From NCBI GenBank assembly GCA_902628965.1, contig CACOPB010000001.1:62001-126000 (forward strand): a stretch of 64,000 bases of DNA, read 5' to 3'. A program made the position numbers and the translations under genes. The stretch comes from an uncultured Pelagibacteraceae bacterium. GTDB taxonomy: Bacteria > Pseudomonadota > Alphaproteobacteria > Pelagibacterales > Pelagibacteraceae. A model generated the notes under the pieces. The model did no database searches and had not been told where the DNA came from. It saw only the letters and a program-made list of their open reading frames with translations. Numbering within the stretch: the stretch's first letter is position 1; each line of letters begins with the position of its first letter. This document shows positions 52,833 to 62,287 of the stretch, piece by piece.

Positions 52833-53762
52833 TTAAAGTCTTGCCCCAATTTGTTGTATTACTTTAGATGACATTTCAGTACCTTTTTCTAGACATTCTT
52901 TTGTAGATAATTTGTTAATATACCCATGTAAAAATCCAGCAGCAAAAAGATCACCTGCTCCTGTAAGGTCAATAATTTTAAGATTTTTTTGTATGTCACT
53001 TTCAATAACTTCGTTACCATTAATTGCAACCGCACCTTTTTCACCTCTAGTTACAATAACTAATTTATTAAGTTCTTTTGAAAAATTAATAATCTCATTA
53101 AAATTTTTTGCCTCAATTAAAGAGGTAATTTCTTGTTCGTTAGCAAAAGTTATATCAAGTTTATTTTTAACTAAGTTTAAAAAATGAGGTTTGTGTCTAT
53201 CTACACAAAATAGATCAGAGAGCGACATAGCAACTTTGTTTGCATTATTTATAGCTTTATCGAATGCTTTTTTGGGCTTACCTTCATCCCACAAGTAACC
53301 TTCTAAAAATATCATCTCACTTTTTTTAATTACCTCAGAACTAACATCATCTTCATTAATTTTTCCCGCAGTTCCTAGGAATGTACACATCGTTCTTTCT
53401 GAGTCTGGGGTTACTAGTATTAAACATGTTCCAGTTGGTAAGTTTTCTTTCTTTTTAGAATAAAAATATTCTACGTTTTCTTTTTTTAATCCTTCTTCAT
53501 AATTACTACCAAATTCATCATCAGAAACTTTACCTATGAAACCAACTTTATTACCAAGTTGTGATAACCCAACTATAGAATTTGCTACAGAGCCTCCAGA
53601 AACAGTTTTTTCAATTTTAAGATTTTTTAATAAATTTTTGAACTCATTTTCATCAAAGAATAACTTCATTGTACTCTTTGTAAGATTGTTTTGGTCAATA
53701 AATTTATCTTCAACCTTACAGATGACATCTATTATAGCGTTACCTATACCTAAAATTTTCAT
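52833..53762 (-). CDS. PfkB-family sugar/adenosine kinase
   Basis: The 309-residue ribokinase-family protein has 'KILGIGNAIIDVICKV', 'SGGSVANSIVGLSQLGNKVGFIG' (cited in part), 'GTCLILVTPDSERTMCTFLG' and the anion hole 'IDLTGAGDLFAAGFLHGY' with the catalytic Asp. The N-terminal part resembles bacterial adenosine kinases. Substrate is likely adenosine or a related nucleoside, but inosine or sugar kinases share the motifs. It sits 1 base from nth and 2 bases from the arfA-like stop. Confidence 0.87.
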   Translation of the reverse strand: MKILGIGNAIIDVICKVEDKFIDQNNLTKSTMKLFFDENEFKNLLKNLKIEKTVSGGSVANSIVGLSQLGNKVGFIGKVSDDEFGSNYEEGLKKENVEYFYSKKKENLPTGTCLILVTPDSERTMCTFLGTAGKINEDDVSSEVIKKSEMIFLEGYLWDEGKPKKAFDKAINNANKVAMSLSDLFCVDRHKPHFLNLVKNKLDITFANEQEITSLIEAKNFNEIINFSKELNKLVIVTRGEKGAVAINGNEVIESDIQKNLKIIDLTGAGDLFAAGFLHGYINKLSTKECLEKGTEMSSKVIQQIGARL

Positions 53763-53763
53763 A

Positions 53764-54417
53764 TTAAGCTTTTTTGGTAATAACAGGTTTTTTTCTATTT
53801 GGGTAGCAAGTAGTGCATATTTGACAACTTATTCCATAACAATCTCTTGCTTTACAATATTCCCTGCCATAAAAAATTATTTGTAAATGCAATTTAGACC
53901 ATGTTTTTTTAGGAAAAATTCTTTTTAAATCTTTTTCAGTTTGAACTACATTTTTTCCATTTGTTAAACCCCATCTTTGCGCAAGTCTGTGAATATGTGT
54001 ATCAACTGCAAAAGCTGGATACCCAAAACCCTGGGACATCACAACACTAGCTGTTTTGTGACCCACACCAGGTAGTTTTTCAAGTTCTTCAAAGGTTTTA
54101 GGTACTTTACCACCATGCTTTTCTAAGACCTGTTTTGACATTAAGTAAATACTTTTTGCCTTAATTCTAAAAATACCGATTTTCTTGATTAATCTTTCAA
54201 TTTTTTTTCTTCCTAATTTTACAAAATGTTCTGGCTTAAAATATTTTGGATATATGTTTTTCGTTACATTGTTAACATTTACATCAGTACATTGTGCAGA
54301 AAGCAGCACAGAAATTAATAGTGTAAAAGTATTTTTACTCTTTAAAGGAACAGGCGCTTTAGGGTAAATTTTATTTAGGGTTTTAATGATAATTTTTGCT
54401 TTCTGTTTTTCATTCAT
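53764..54417 (-). CDS. nth: Endonuclease III with atypical cysteine spacing
   Basis: DNA glycosylase/AP lyase for oxidised pyrimidines. The 217-residue protein has the HhH motif 'LEKLPGVGHKTASVVMS' with the catalytic Lys, 'AFAVDTHIHRLAQRWGL' with the catalytic Asp, and a C-terminal cysteine cluster. The cysteines are at 188, 193, 198, 201 and 204, not the usual C-x6-C-x2-C-x5-C, so the iron-sulfur site is unusual. The ATG overlaps the dapB stop (TAATG). Confidence 0.94.
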   Translation of the reverse strand: MNEKQKAKIIIKTLNKIYPKAPVPLKSKNTFTLLISVLLSAQCTDVNVNNVTKNIYPKYFKPEHFVKLGRKKIERLIKKIGIFRIKAKSIYLMSKQVLEKHGGKVPKTFEELEKLPGVGHKTASVVMSQGFGYPAFAVDTHIHRLAQRWGLTNGKNVVQTEKDLKRIFPKKTWSKLHLQIIFYGREYCKARDCYGISCQICTTCYPNRKKPVITKKA

Positions 54418-55193
54418 TATGAAAAGTTAAGCAAATCTCTCATGGAATATAATCCTGGTTTTTTTTTCATTAACCATTTAGAAGCAGTTAAAGCCCCATC
54501 TGAATAAAGGGCTCTATCAAAAGCCTCATGGTTTAATGTAATTATTTCTTTACCACTTGAGAATTTTACTTCATGTTCACCAATAATTTCACCTTTTCTA
54601 ATTGAATTAAAATTAATTTTTTTTCCATAAGGGAAAGATTTTTTATTTAAGAATTTTTTACCTATTAAATTATACAAATTTTTATTTTTTCCATCAGCTA
54701 TACCTTTGCCAAGCATTAAGGCAGTACCGGATGGGTAGTCTTTCTTATGTTTGTGATGTACTTCAAATATCTTACTTAAGTATTCATCATTTAGTGATTT
54801 TGAAGCCATTTCTGTTAAATACATTAATAAATTGACACCTAAACTCATATTACCAGCTTTTAAAATAGGTATTTTTTTGGAATATTTTTTAATTTGATTT
54901 TCTTGGCTCCTAGTAAACCCGGTAGTACCAATTACAACTTTTTTCTTAAGTTTTGATGCTATTTTAAGTATTTCAAGAGTGCAATTTGGTACAGTAAAAT
55001 CAATAATTACATCGATTTTTTTAAAAGCCTTGTCAGAATTTAACTCAGGTTTAACTCCATTAAACTTTTTATTTATTAATCTATTTTCTGTAAGTGCAAC
55101 TAGTTTAAAGTTTTTATTTTTCTTTGATGACTTAATTAATTGCTGACCCATCCTGCCCATGCAACCGGAAATAGCTAAATTAATTTTTTTCAT
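54417..55193 (-). CDS. dapB: 4-hydroxy-tetrahydrodipicolinate reductase
   Basis: Second step of the lysine/diaminopimelate pathway. The 258-residue protein has the NAD(P) motif 'ISGCMGRMGQQLI', 'VIIDFTVPN', 'VIGTTGFTRSQE', 'GNMSLGVNLLMYL' and 'IFEVHHKHKKDYPSGTALML' (cited) with the catalytic His and Lys. It lies 36 bases after dnaJ in the same direction and overlaps nth by one base. Confidence 0.96.
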   Translation of the reverse strand: MKKINLAISGCMGRMGQQLIKSSKKNKNFKLVALTENRLINKKFNGVKPELNSDKAFKKIDVIIDFTVPNCTLEILKIASKLKKKVVIGTTGFTRSQENQIKKYSKKIPILKAGNMSLGVNLLMYLTEMASKSLNDEYLSKIFEVHHKHKKDYPSGTALMLGKGIADGKNKNLYNLIGKKFLNKKSFPYGKKINFNSIRKGEIIGEHEVKFSSGKEIITLNHEAFDRALYSDGALTASKWLMKKKPGLYSMRDLLNFS

Positions 55194-55229
55194 TTAACTA
55201 ATATTAACCTTTTTTAGAAGATTAGTCTT

Positions 55230-56357
55230 TTAGTTTTTCCAGAAATCTTTTGCTTTTTGAAAAAATTTTTTAATACTTGGATTAGATTTATCGTTTTCGA
55301 TTTCTCTAAATTGCTCTAATAATTCTTTTTGTTTTTTATTTAAATATACAGGAACCTCTGTTTTAACTTGAACATATAAGTCTCCAAAATCGCCTCTTCT
55401 CATAAATGGCATTCCTTTACCCTTTAATCTGAATTGTTTTCCATTTTGAGTACCATCAGGAATTTTTATTTTTGCTTTTCCACCATCAATGGTAGGTATT
55501 TCAACTGTTGTTCCTAAAGCTGCATCAGCCAAGGAAAGAGGAAATTCAAAAAATAAATTTTCGTCTGATCTTTTAAATAAGTTATGTGAATTTACATTAA
55601 CAAACAGATATAGATCGCCCGTTGCTCCACCCCTTGTTCCTGCTTCGCCTTTTCCTGCTAATCTAATTCTTGTTCCATCATCAACACCTTTTGGAATTGT
55701 TACAGATATTCTTTTGGATGATTGTTTTTTACCTTGACCATTGCAATCACTACACGGGTTAGTAATTTCCTCGCCATTTCCATTACATTGAGGACAGGTT
55801 TGCTGAACTGTAAAGAAACCTTGATTAGACCTTATTCTCCCATTACCTCCACAATATGAGCATCTATCTGGAGAATAACCAGGTTTTGATCCATTTCCTT
55901 TACAAGTACCACATTGTTCTGATGTTGAAAATTTAATGTCTTGTTTTTTTCCATGATAAGCTTCCTCTAGAGAGATAGATAAATCATATCTTAAGTCAGA
56001 ACCTCTATTATTAGATTTTCTACTTCTTGATCTTCCACCACCACCAAAATCTCCAAAGAAATCTTCAAAAATATCTGAGAAATCTGCTCCACTGAAACCA
56101 CCAAAGCCACCACCTGGTCTACCACCACCGTTTTCAAATGCAGCGTGACCAAAATTATCGTAGTTTTGCTTTTTTTCTTTGTCTGAAAGTATTCCGTATG
56201 CCTCACTAGCTTCTTTAAATTTTTCTTCTGCTTTAGAGTCCCCAGGATTTTTATCAGGATGATATTTAACAGCTAATTTTCTATATGCAGATTTTAATTC
56301 GTCTGGGCTTGCGCTTTTATTAACGCCTAGGACATCGTAATAGTCTCTTTTAGCCAT
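55230..56357 (-). CDS. dnaJ: Chaperone protein DnaJ
   Basis: Co-chaperone that stimulates DnaK. The 375-residue protein has the J domain with the HPD motif ('[11 protein letters not shown]'), a Gly/Phe-rich region, four zinc-binding repeats ([32 protein letters not shown]) and the C-terminal substrate domains. The ATG at 56357 is used; a TTG one codon upstream is not needed. It lies 29 bases after dnaK, probably co-transcribed from the dnaK heat-shock promoter. Confidence 0.97.
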   Translation of the reverse strand: MAKRDYYDVLGVNKSASPDELKSAYRKLAVKYHPDKNPGDSKAEEKFKEASEAYGILSDKEKKQNYDNFGHAAFENGGGRPGGGFGGFSGADFSDIFEDFFGDFGGGGRSRSRKSNNRGSDLRYDLSISLEEAYHGKKQDIKFSTSEQCGTCKGNGSKPGYSPDRCSYCGGNGRIRSNQGFFTVQQTCPQCNGNGEEITNPCSDCNGQGKKQSSKRISVTIPKGVDDGTRIRLAGKGEAGTRGGATGDLYLFVNVNSHNLFKRSDENLFFEFPLSLADAALGTTVEIPTIDGGKAKIKIPDGTQNGKQFRLKGKGMPFMRRGDFGDLYVQVKTEVPVYLNKKQKELLEQFREIENDKSNPSIKKFFQKAKDFWKN

Positions 56358-56386
56358 CAAATTACCCCAGACAATTAAATGTCAGT

Positions 56387-58312
56387 TTAAGCGCTTTTTT
56401 CTTTATTCTCGTCTTTTACTTCTTCGAAATCAGCATCAACAACATTCTCGTCTTTTTTACCTGCATCATCACCACCATCATCTTTTCCAGACTCAGGTTT
56501 TGCACTTTGTTGTGATTTATAGATTGCTTCTCCAAGTTTCATTGAAGCTTGAACTAAAGCTTCAGTTTTTTTCTTAATATCTTCTATATCTTCGCCTTTT
56601 AATGTCTCTTTTACAGCTGTTGATGCATCTTCAATTGCTTTTTTCTCTGCATCAGAAATTTTTGATCCATGCTCTTTTAAATTTTTTTCAGTAGAGTGAA
56701 TTAAAGTATCTGCTTGGTTTCTAACATCAACCGACTCTCTTTTTTTCTTATCAGCTTCTTTATTAGCTTCTGCATCTTTTACCATTTTTTCAATTTCTTC
56801 ATCACTTAATCCACCAGATGCTTGGATTTGAATTTTTTGTTCTTTACCAGTTCCTTTGTCTTTAGCTGAAACATTTACGATACCATTAGCATCAATATCA
56901 AATGTAACTTCAATTTGAGGTACTCCTCTTGGTGCCGGCGCAATTCCTACTAATTCAAAGTTACCTAGGGCTTTATTATCAGCTGCCATTTCTCTTTCAC
57001 CCTGTAGAACTCTAATAGATACAGCAGGCTGATTGTCTTCAGCAGTTGAAAACACCTGACTTTTTTTAGTTGGAATTGTTGTGTTTTTATCAATCAGTTT
57101 TGTAGAAACTCCCCCAAGTGTTTCAATACCTAGTGATAATGGAGTTACATCTAATAGAAGTACATCTTTAACATCACCCTGTAATACTCCTGCTTGAATG
57201 GCAGCACCCATAGCAACTACTTCATCAGGGTTTACACTTTTGTTAGGGTCTTTTCCAAAAAAGTTTTTAACTTCCTCTAATACTTTTGGCATTCTAGTCA
57301 TACCACCTACCATCACTACTTCATCAATTTCACTAGCAGTAATTCCTGCATCTTTAAGAGCCGTTTTACATGGAGGCATAGTTCTAGCAATTAAATCCTC
57401 GACCAAAGCCTCAAGTTTTGCTCTAGTCATTTTTAAATTAATATGTTTTGGACCTGTTTTATCTGCAGTAATAAAAGGTAGATTTATATCTGTTTGTTCA
57501 GCAGATGATAATTCAATTTTTGCCTTTTCAGCAGCTTCTTTTAATCTTTGTAAAGCAAGTTTATCTGACTTAAGATCAATTCCATTATCTTTCTTAAATT
57601 CAGTGATTAAGTAATCAACAACAGCATTATCAAAGTCTTCACCACCTAAAAAAGTATCACCATTAGTTGATTTAACTTCAAAAACACCGTCACCTAATTC
57701 TAAAATCGAAACATCAAATGTTCCTCCACCCAAGTCATATACAGCAATTTTTTTGTTTTGTTTTTTGTCTAAACCATAAGCTAAGGATGCAGCAGTTGGT
57801 TCATTAATAATTCTTAAAACTTCTAATCCAGCAATTTTTCCTGCATCTTTTGTTGCCTGTCTTTGTGCATCATTAAAGTATGCTGGGACAGTAATCACAG
57901 CTTTTGTTACAGCCTGACCTAAATATTTTTCTGCCGTTTCTTTCATTTTTTGTAAAATGAATGCTGATATTTGAGAAGGTGAATATTTTTCACCTTTAGC
58001 TTCAATCCAAGCATCACCTTTTTCAGAATTAATTATTTTAAAAGGTGCAGCCTCTACATCTTTTTTTACCGTTGGGTCGTCAAAATTTCTTCCAATTAGT
58101 CTTTTTACTGCAAAAATAGTATTTTCTGGATTTGTAACAGCTTGTCTTTTTGCTGGTTGTCCAATTAATTTTTCGTTTTCATCTGTGAATGCCACAACTG
58201 ATGGAGTAGTTCTTGCTCCCTCAGCATTTTCTAAAACCTTAGCTTGTGTTCCTTCCATAATGGCAACACATGAATTTGTTGTTCCTAAGTCTATTCCAAT
58301 AATTTTGCTCAT
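56387..58312 (-). CDS. dnaK: Chaperone protein DnaK (Hsp70)
   Basis: The 641-residue Hsp70 has '[14 protein letters not shown]', '[20 protein letters not shown]', '[14 protein letters not shown]', '[16 protein letters not shown]' and '[14 protein letters not shown]'-type '[14 protein letters not shown]', the interdomain linker '[19 protein letters not shown]', and the C-terminal '[11 protein letters not shown]'. Codon use is less A/T-biased than average here, fitting high expression. A sigma-32-type promoter lies 24 bases upstream of the start, between dnaK and grpE. Confidence 0.98.
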   Translation of the reverse strand: MSKIIGIDLGTTNSCVAIMEGTQAKVLENAEGARTTPSVVAFTDENEKLIGQPAKRQAVTNPENTIFAVKRLIGRNFDDPTVKKDVEAAPFKIINSEKGDAWIEAKGEKYSPSQISAFILQKMKETAEKYLGQAVTKAVITVPAYFNDAQRQATKDAGKIAGLEVLRIINEPTAASLAYGLDKKQNKKIAVYDLGGGTFDVSILELGDGVFEVKSTNGDTFLGGEDFDNAVVDYLITEFKKDNGIDLKSDKLALQRLKEAAEKAKIELSSAEQTDINLPFITADKTGPKHINLKMTRAKLEALVEDLIARTMPPCKTALKDAGITASEIDEVVMVGGMTRMPKVLEEVKNFFGKDPNKSVNPDEVVAMGAAIQAGVLQGDVKDVLLLDVTPLSLGIETLGGVSTKLIDKNTTIPTKKSQVFSTAEDNQPAVSIRVLQGEREMAADNKALGNFELVGIAPAPRGVPQIEVTFDIDANGIVNVSAKDKGTGKEQKIQIQASGGLSDEEIEKMVKDAEANKEADKKKRESVDVRNQADTLIHSTEKNLKEHGSKISDAEKKAIEDASTAVKETLKGEDIEDIKKKTEALVQASMKLGEAIYKSQQSAKPESGKDDGGDDAGKKDENVVDADFEEVKDENKEKSA

Positions 58313-58335
58313 AATATTAATATCTCTCTTTCGTC

Positions 58336-58363
58336 ATATAGGGTTTAAATGTGAAACTACAAG
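58336..58363 (-). promoter_or_regulatory. Sigma-32-type heat-shock promoter of dnaK
   Basis: On the minus strand CTTG (58363-58360) is followed after 17 bases by CCTATAT (58342-58336), an exact match to the alphaproteobacterial RpoH pattern CTTG-N17-18-CYTATNT. Transcription would begin about 16 bases before the dnaK ATG, leaving room for a GAGAG ribosome-binding site. Confidence 0.75.
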
Positions 58364-58375
58364 TTGATCTCATAA

Positions 58376-59029
58376 TTATTTATTTTCTGAATTTTCCTGA
58401 TTTTCCACAGTTTTTTCCTCTTTAATTGTAACTTTTTTTGACACTCCTACTAATGAGGGTCTAAGTAATCTGTCTTTTATAGTAAAGCCTTTTTGAATTT
58501 CCTGAATTATTGTTCCAGGCTCTTTTGTATCATCTTCAATTTCCATCATTGCTTGATGAAAGTTTGGATCTAGTTTTTTGTTAAGGCTATCAATAGGTTT
58601 AATGTTATTTTTTTCGAATATTGAGATTAAATCTTTTTTAATAATATCTAAATGTTCTAGTGTCTTTTTTAATGCTTCAGTTTCTTTTAACTTATCGTCA
58701 CTTTCAAGAACATGTTTCGACCGATCTAAGTTATCAATCAAATTTAATGCCTCTTTAGCAAAACTATAACCACCATATTCAAAAGCATCCTCTTTTTCTT
58801 TTTCAAATCTTCTTCTTTGATTTTCCATTTCAGCAAAAGTTCTTGCCACTTTATCTTCAAGTTCAGCAATTTTTTCTTCTGGCGTTTGTTCTTTGATTTC
58901 TTCTTTAGGTTCTAGGTTTGTTTCTTGCTTATTTTCTTCAGCTAAGTTTTCTTCAGATTTCTCATTTTCTTTTACTGTATCCTGGTTTTGATTTACAGAA
59001 GTGCTATTTTGGTTTTCCTCTTTTTCCAT
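58376..59029 (-). CDS. grpE: Nucleotide exchange factor GrpE
   Basis: GrpE releases ADP from DnaK. The 217-residue protein has a very acidic Glu/Asn-rich N-terminal 60 residues, a long coiled-coil ('VARTFAEMENQRRRFEKEKED', cited in part), 'ALNLIDNLDRSK', 'NNIKPIDSLNKKLDPNFHQAM' (part) and the beta-domain 'GFTIKDRLLRPSLVGVSK'. It is 63 bases upstream of dnaK, in the same direction, and has its own putative heat-shock promoter. Confidence 0.96.
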   Translation of the reverse strand: MEKEENQNSTSVNQNQDTVKENEKSEENLAEENKQETNLEPKEEIKEQTPEEKIAELEDKVARTFAEMENQRRRFEKEKEDAFEYGGYSFAKEALNLIDNLDRSKHVLESDDKLKETEALKKTLEHLDIIKKDLISIFEKNNIKPIDSLNKKLDPNFHQAMMEIEDDTKEPGTIIQEIQKGFTIKDRLLRPSLVGVSKKVTIKEEKTVENQENSENK

Positions 59030-59036
59030 AGCTTCT

Positions 59037-59065
59037 TATATGGTAAGGATTTGAGTAATTTCTAG
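59037..59065 (-). promoter_or_regulatory. Possible sigma-32-type promoter of grpE
   Basis: On the minus strand CTAGAAA (59065-59059) is followed after 14 bases by ACCATATA (59044-59037). This is one mismatch from CTTGAAA and has the same spacing as the hslV promoter. It fills the 36-base gap between grpE and rdgB almost exactly and predicts a leaderless grpE mRNA. Confidence 0.5.
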
Positions 59066-59668
59066 ATGTCTAAACAAAAAATAAATAAATTACTCATTGG
59101 GACTAATAACAGGGGGAAACTTAGAGAAATCAAGAGTTTATTACCAAAAAAGATCAAATTACACTCTACATCTGAATTTAAACTTAAAAGTCCAGTTGAA
59201 AATGGCAAAACATTTAAAGAAAATTCATTAATTAAATCTAAATATTTTTCAAAAAAAACAGGATTAATATGCTTGGCAGATGACTCAGGTTTAGAAATAG
59301 ATTTTCTGGGTAAAAGTCCTGGAATTTATTCTGCGAGGTGGGGCGGGAGGCATGGAGATTTTAATAAAGCTATAAAAAGAGTTTACAGAGAGCTAAATAA
59401 AAAAGATAAAAATTGGAAAGATAAAAAAATTAAAGCAAGATTTATTTGTGCACTTTCTATTTCATATTTAAATAAAAAAATTGTTTGTGTTTTAGGAAAA
59501 GTTGAGGGTCATATTTCAGATAAACCAAGAGGAAAAAATGGATTTGGCTATGATCCAATTTTTATACCGTTAAAAAAAAGAAGAACTTTTGGAGAAATGA
59601 AGCCATCTCAAAAATATAAGATGGATCATAGGTACGAAGCTTTTAAAAAAATTAAAAAATTTCTATAA
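59066..59668 (+). CDS. rdgB: RdgB/HAM1 family non-canonical purine NTP pyrophosphatase
   Basis: Removes ITP, dITP and XTP from the nucleotide pool. The 200-residue protein has 'LLIGTNNRGKLREIKSLL', 'GKTFKENSLIKSKYFSKKTG', 'CLADDSGLEID' with the catalytic Asp, 'PGIYSARWGG', 'GKVEGHISDKPRGKNGFGYD' and 'FGEMKPSQKYKMDHR'. In alphaproteobacteria it commonly lies next to grpE/hrcA. Its 3' end overlaps the convergent LpoA-like gene by 17 bases. Confidence 0.97.
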   Translation: MSKQKINKLLIGTNNRGKLREIKSLLPKKIKLHSTSEFKLKSPVENGKTFKENSLIKSKYFSKKTGLICLADDSGLEIDFLGKSPGIYSARWGGRHGDFNKAIKRVYRELNKKDKNWKDKKIKARFICALSISYLNKKIVCVLGKVEGHISDKPRGKNGFGYDPIFIPLKKRRTFGEMKPSQKYKMDHRYEAFKKIKKFL

Positions 59669-60806
59669 GTTTTTGATCCTCAATTTTATAAAAATTAAGT
59701 CTATGATTTATTTTATTATTTTTGATATCAAAAATTCCAATTTTTCCTTTGAAGGAGTTTTTTCTTTTAAAAATTTTATTTAGGTTCTCTGCTTTAGAGT
59801 TTATTGACAAATAATAAACTAAGCCAACAAGATCATAACTCAATAGAGATAAGTGTGTAGGATCTTCATTAAATGCGTTAAAGTATTTTATTTTGTAGCT
59901 ATCAAAATTTCCTTTATTTATTGATGGGTAATATAATGGCTGGATATCATTTTCATTTAATAAACTTTCGTCAAACCATTGATTTAAAGTTATAAAATAT
60001 TTATTTTCAGGAAGTACATCGGTATATAAAAGTGATGTAGATACACTTTTTAGACTTTCATCGAAATCTGCAATTACAACAGCATCAAAATTTAAACCGC
60101 CTAAAGTGTATCTTTTTTCCAGTCTTTTTATTTTTTTTTCTTTATTTGGATCATTTGAATTTTTTATTCTTTTTATTTCATCTTCTAAATTTTGCTTTCT
60201 TATTCTGTAGTTTGTAATTTCTTCTATTTGTTTTGTTAATTTGGTAGGCTCTGTATTATATTCATAATCTTTATAAATTTTAATTTTTGAATTTTTCATT
60301 CCTCTTTTAACTTCAAATTCATAATCTTGGATTGGTGTTAAAAAAATAGTTCTTTGGATTTGATTCTTTTCTAAAAATTTTTTTATTGTATTAAATTGTG
60401 ATGTAGAATTAATTCCAGCAGAGATTACATTTTTTGGAAGATCTAAAGTTTTATTTGTTAATGATAAAAAAGTTAATTCCCTCATTTCATCTAAATAAAT
60501 TAAACTTTCATAAAATACTGGACCTATAACAACCTCTATACCCATTTCACTTAATTCAAATGCTGACTTTAAAGTTTGGTTAGCTTTAGTTGCCGTATCT
60601 TTTGGATAGATTTCTATTAGATCGTTATCTATATCTTTGACAGCTAATCCAACTGCTTTAATGATTGATTCTCCAATTTCCTTATTTTCTCCTGTCATAG
60701 GTACTAATAATCCTATTCTTATTTTTTCTTGAGCATTAACGGCTAAAAAAAACAAAGAGTGGTAACTTAAAAAAATAAAATAAATAATTTTAATTAATTT
60801 AATCAT
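59652..60806 (-). CDS. Penicillin-binding protein activator (LpoA/LivJ-like) periplasmic protein
   Basis: The 384-residue protein has a signal peptide ending in 'LAVNAQEK' and a type 1 periplasmic-binding fold: 'IRIGLLVPMTGENKEIGESI' then 'MGIEVVIGPVFYESLI'. This matches the 'penicillin-binding protein activator' family related to LpoA, which stimulates PBP1A in gammaproteobacteria. No lipobox Cys is seen. Its position divergent from rsmI, as in E. coli and alphaproteobacteria, is the reason to prefer this over a branched-chain amino-acid binding protein. Confidence 0.82.
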   Translation of the reverse strand: MIKLIKIIYFIFLSYHSLFFLAVNAQEKIRIGLLVPMTGENKEIGESIIKAVGLAVKDIDNDLIEIYPKDTATKANQTLKSAFELSEMGIEVVIGPVFYESLIYLDEMRELTFLSLTNKTLDLPKNVISAGINSTSQFNTIKKFLEKNQIQRTIFLTPIQDYEFEVKRGMKNSKIKIYKDYEYNTEPTKLTKQIEEITNYRIRKQNLEDEIKRIKNSNDPNKEKKIKRLEKRYTLGGLNFDAVVIADFDESLKSVSTSLLYTDVLPENKYFITLNQWFDESLLNENDIQPLYYPSINKGNFDSYKIKYFNAFNEDPTHLSLLSYDLVGLVYYLSINSKAENLNKIFKRKNSFKGKIGIFDIKNNKINHRLNFYKIEDQKLIEIF

Positions 60807-60840
60807 TTTGATGCTACTATAATATTTTTTAAGCTAAATT

Positions 60841-61704
60841 ATGATCATAAAACCACAATTTAAATTAAAAGAGTATGAAAATGGTCTTTATTTGGTATCA
60901 ACTCCCTTGGGAAATTTAAAAGATATAACTTTTAGAGCAATCGAAATTTTACAGCAATCAGATTATATTTTATGCGAAGATACTCGTGTTTCAAAAAATC
61001 TTTTAGATAAATATAAAATTAAATCAAAATTAATTTCAAATCATAAATTTAATGAGAAAAAAAATGTAGTAAAAATTCTCGAATATCTAAAATCTGGAAA
61101 TATAATTTCTTTAATATCCGATGCTGGTACCCCTAGTATTTCTGATCCAGGCTCAATATTAGTTAATGAGTGCATTAGTAATGAGATAAAAATTTTTCCT
61201 ATTCCCGGACCTTCAGCTATTGCTGCGGCTGTTTCAATTAGTGGTTTTTCAGATAAATTTTTGTTTTGTGGTTTCCTCTCAGATAAAAAACAGCAATTAT
61301 CTAATGAATTAAAAAAATTCTCAGAATTTGAAAATTCATTGGTTTTTTTTATTTCTCCTAAAAAAATTAACAAAATCATACCTGAAATAAAAAAGAACTT
61401 TTCTGGAAGAAAAATAGTTTTTTGTAGGGAAATAACAAAAATCTACGAAGAATTTATTAGAAAAAATATAGATGAATTGGAATTATTTAAAAAAGAACCA
61501 AAAGGTGAGCTTACAGTTGTTATTTCTGAAAAAAAAATAAATAAAAATTTATCTAAAAAATTGACTGAATCAGATATGAATATAATAAAAAAAATGATTA
61601 ATAAATTATCTACTAAAGAAATTACTGATATTTTAAGTCAGAGCACTAACGTACCTAAAAAAGAAATATACAACTATTGTTTAGAATTAAAAAATGAAAA
61701 ATAA
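60841..61704 (+). CDS. rsmI: 16S rRNA (cytidine1402-2'-O)-methyltransferase
   Basis: RsmI (YraL) methylates the ribose of C1402 in 16S rRNA. The 287-residue tetrapyrrole-methylase-fold protein has 'LYLVSTPLGNLKDITFRAIE', 'CEDTRVSKNLLDKY', 'SLISDAGTPSISDPGSILV' (cited), 'FPIPGPSAIAAAVSISG' and 'FCREITKIYEE'. It is divergent from the LpoA-like gene by 34 bases and overlaps the BON lipoprotein gene by 11 bases. The yraN gene usually found downstream is missing. Confidence 0.97.
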   Translation: MIIKPQFKLKEYENGLYLVSTPLGNLKDITFRAIEILQQSDYILCEDTRVSKNLLDKYKIKSKLISNHKFNEKKNVVKILEYLKSGNIISLISDAGTPSISDPGSILVNECISNEIKIFPIPGPSAIAAAVSISGFSDKFLFCGFLSDKKQQLSNELKKFSEFENSLVFFISPKKINKIIPEIKKNFSGRKIVFCREITKIYEEFIRKNIDELELFKKEPKGELTVVISEKKINKNLSKKLTESDMNIIKKMINKLSTKEITDILSQSTNVPKKEIYNYCLELKNEK

Positions 61705-62287
61705 ATTATTAATTTATATCTTTGTAAGTTTTATTATAACAGGATGTGTTGGAGTTGGCTCCAAAGGTCTTTTCGGAACAGGTGTTTCAGTTGCCTTAGA
61801 TCCCAGAACAGTCGGCACTCAAATTGATGATTCTATAATGCAAAAAAGTATCAGTGCAAAAATCTTGGCTAAAGATAAAAAATATCTTTTGTCTATCAAA
61901 ACTAAAGTTTTAGATGGTAGAATTTTTGTAACTGGAAAAGTAGATGGCCCAGAGGAAAAATTAATGATTACAAAATTAGCATGGGAAACTAAGGGTGCTA
62001 GATCTGTTAGAAATGATATAAAAATTAAGGAAGAGTTTAACTTTAAGCAATCTGCAAAAGATATATTAATAACATCACAACTTAGAACAGCTATAATTGT
62101 TAATAAAAATATTAAGGCAACTAATTATCAAATAGATACCTATAAGAAAAAAATTTATATTTATGGAATTGCTCTAACTTCAGAGGAAAAAGATTTAGTT
62201 ATAAGTGAAGCAAAAGAAATACTTGATGTCGAAGATGTAATTGCCAGTATTATTCTTGTTGAGGATTTAAGAATCCAAAGAGAATAA
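61694..62287 (+). CDS. BON-domain lipoprotein (DolP/YraP-like)
   Basis: The 197-residue protein has a lipoprotein signal ending 'FIITGCVGVG' with lipobox ITGC (Cys18), then two BON domains: 'DDSIMQKSISAKILAKDKKY' and 'TKVLDGRIFVTGKVD' for the first, 'ILITSQLRTAIIVNKNIKA' and 'KIYIYGIALTSEEK' for the second. E. coli DolP binds outer-membrane phospholipids and supports envelope integrity. Its place after rsmI mirrors the E. coli rsmI-lpoA-yraN-diaA-dolP cluster. It ends exactly at the malic enzyme stop, convergent with no gap. Confidence 0.92.
   Translation: MKNKLLIYIFVSFIITGCVGVGSKGLFGTGVSVALDPRTVGTQIDDSIMQKSISAKILAKDKKYLLSIKTKVLDGRIFVTGKVDGPEEKLMITKLAWETKGARSVRNDIKIKEEFNFKQSAKDILITSQLRTAIIVNKNIKATNYQIDTYKKKIYIYGIALTSEEKDLVISEAKEILDVEDVIASIILVEDLRIQRE

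Noticed and set aside
59652..60806. A branched-chain amino-acid ABC transporter binding protein.
   Set aside because: No permease or ATPase genes are adjacent, and the linkage to rsmI fits the penicillin-binding protein activator family.
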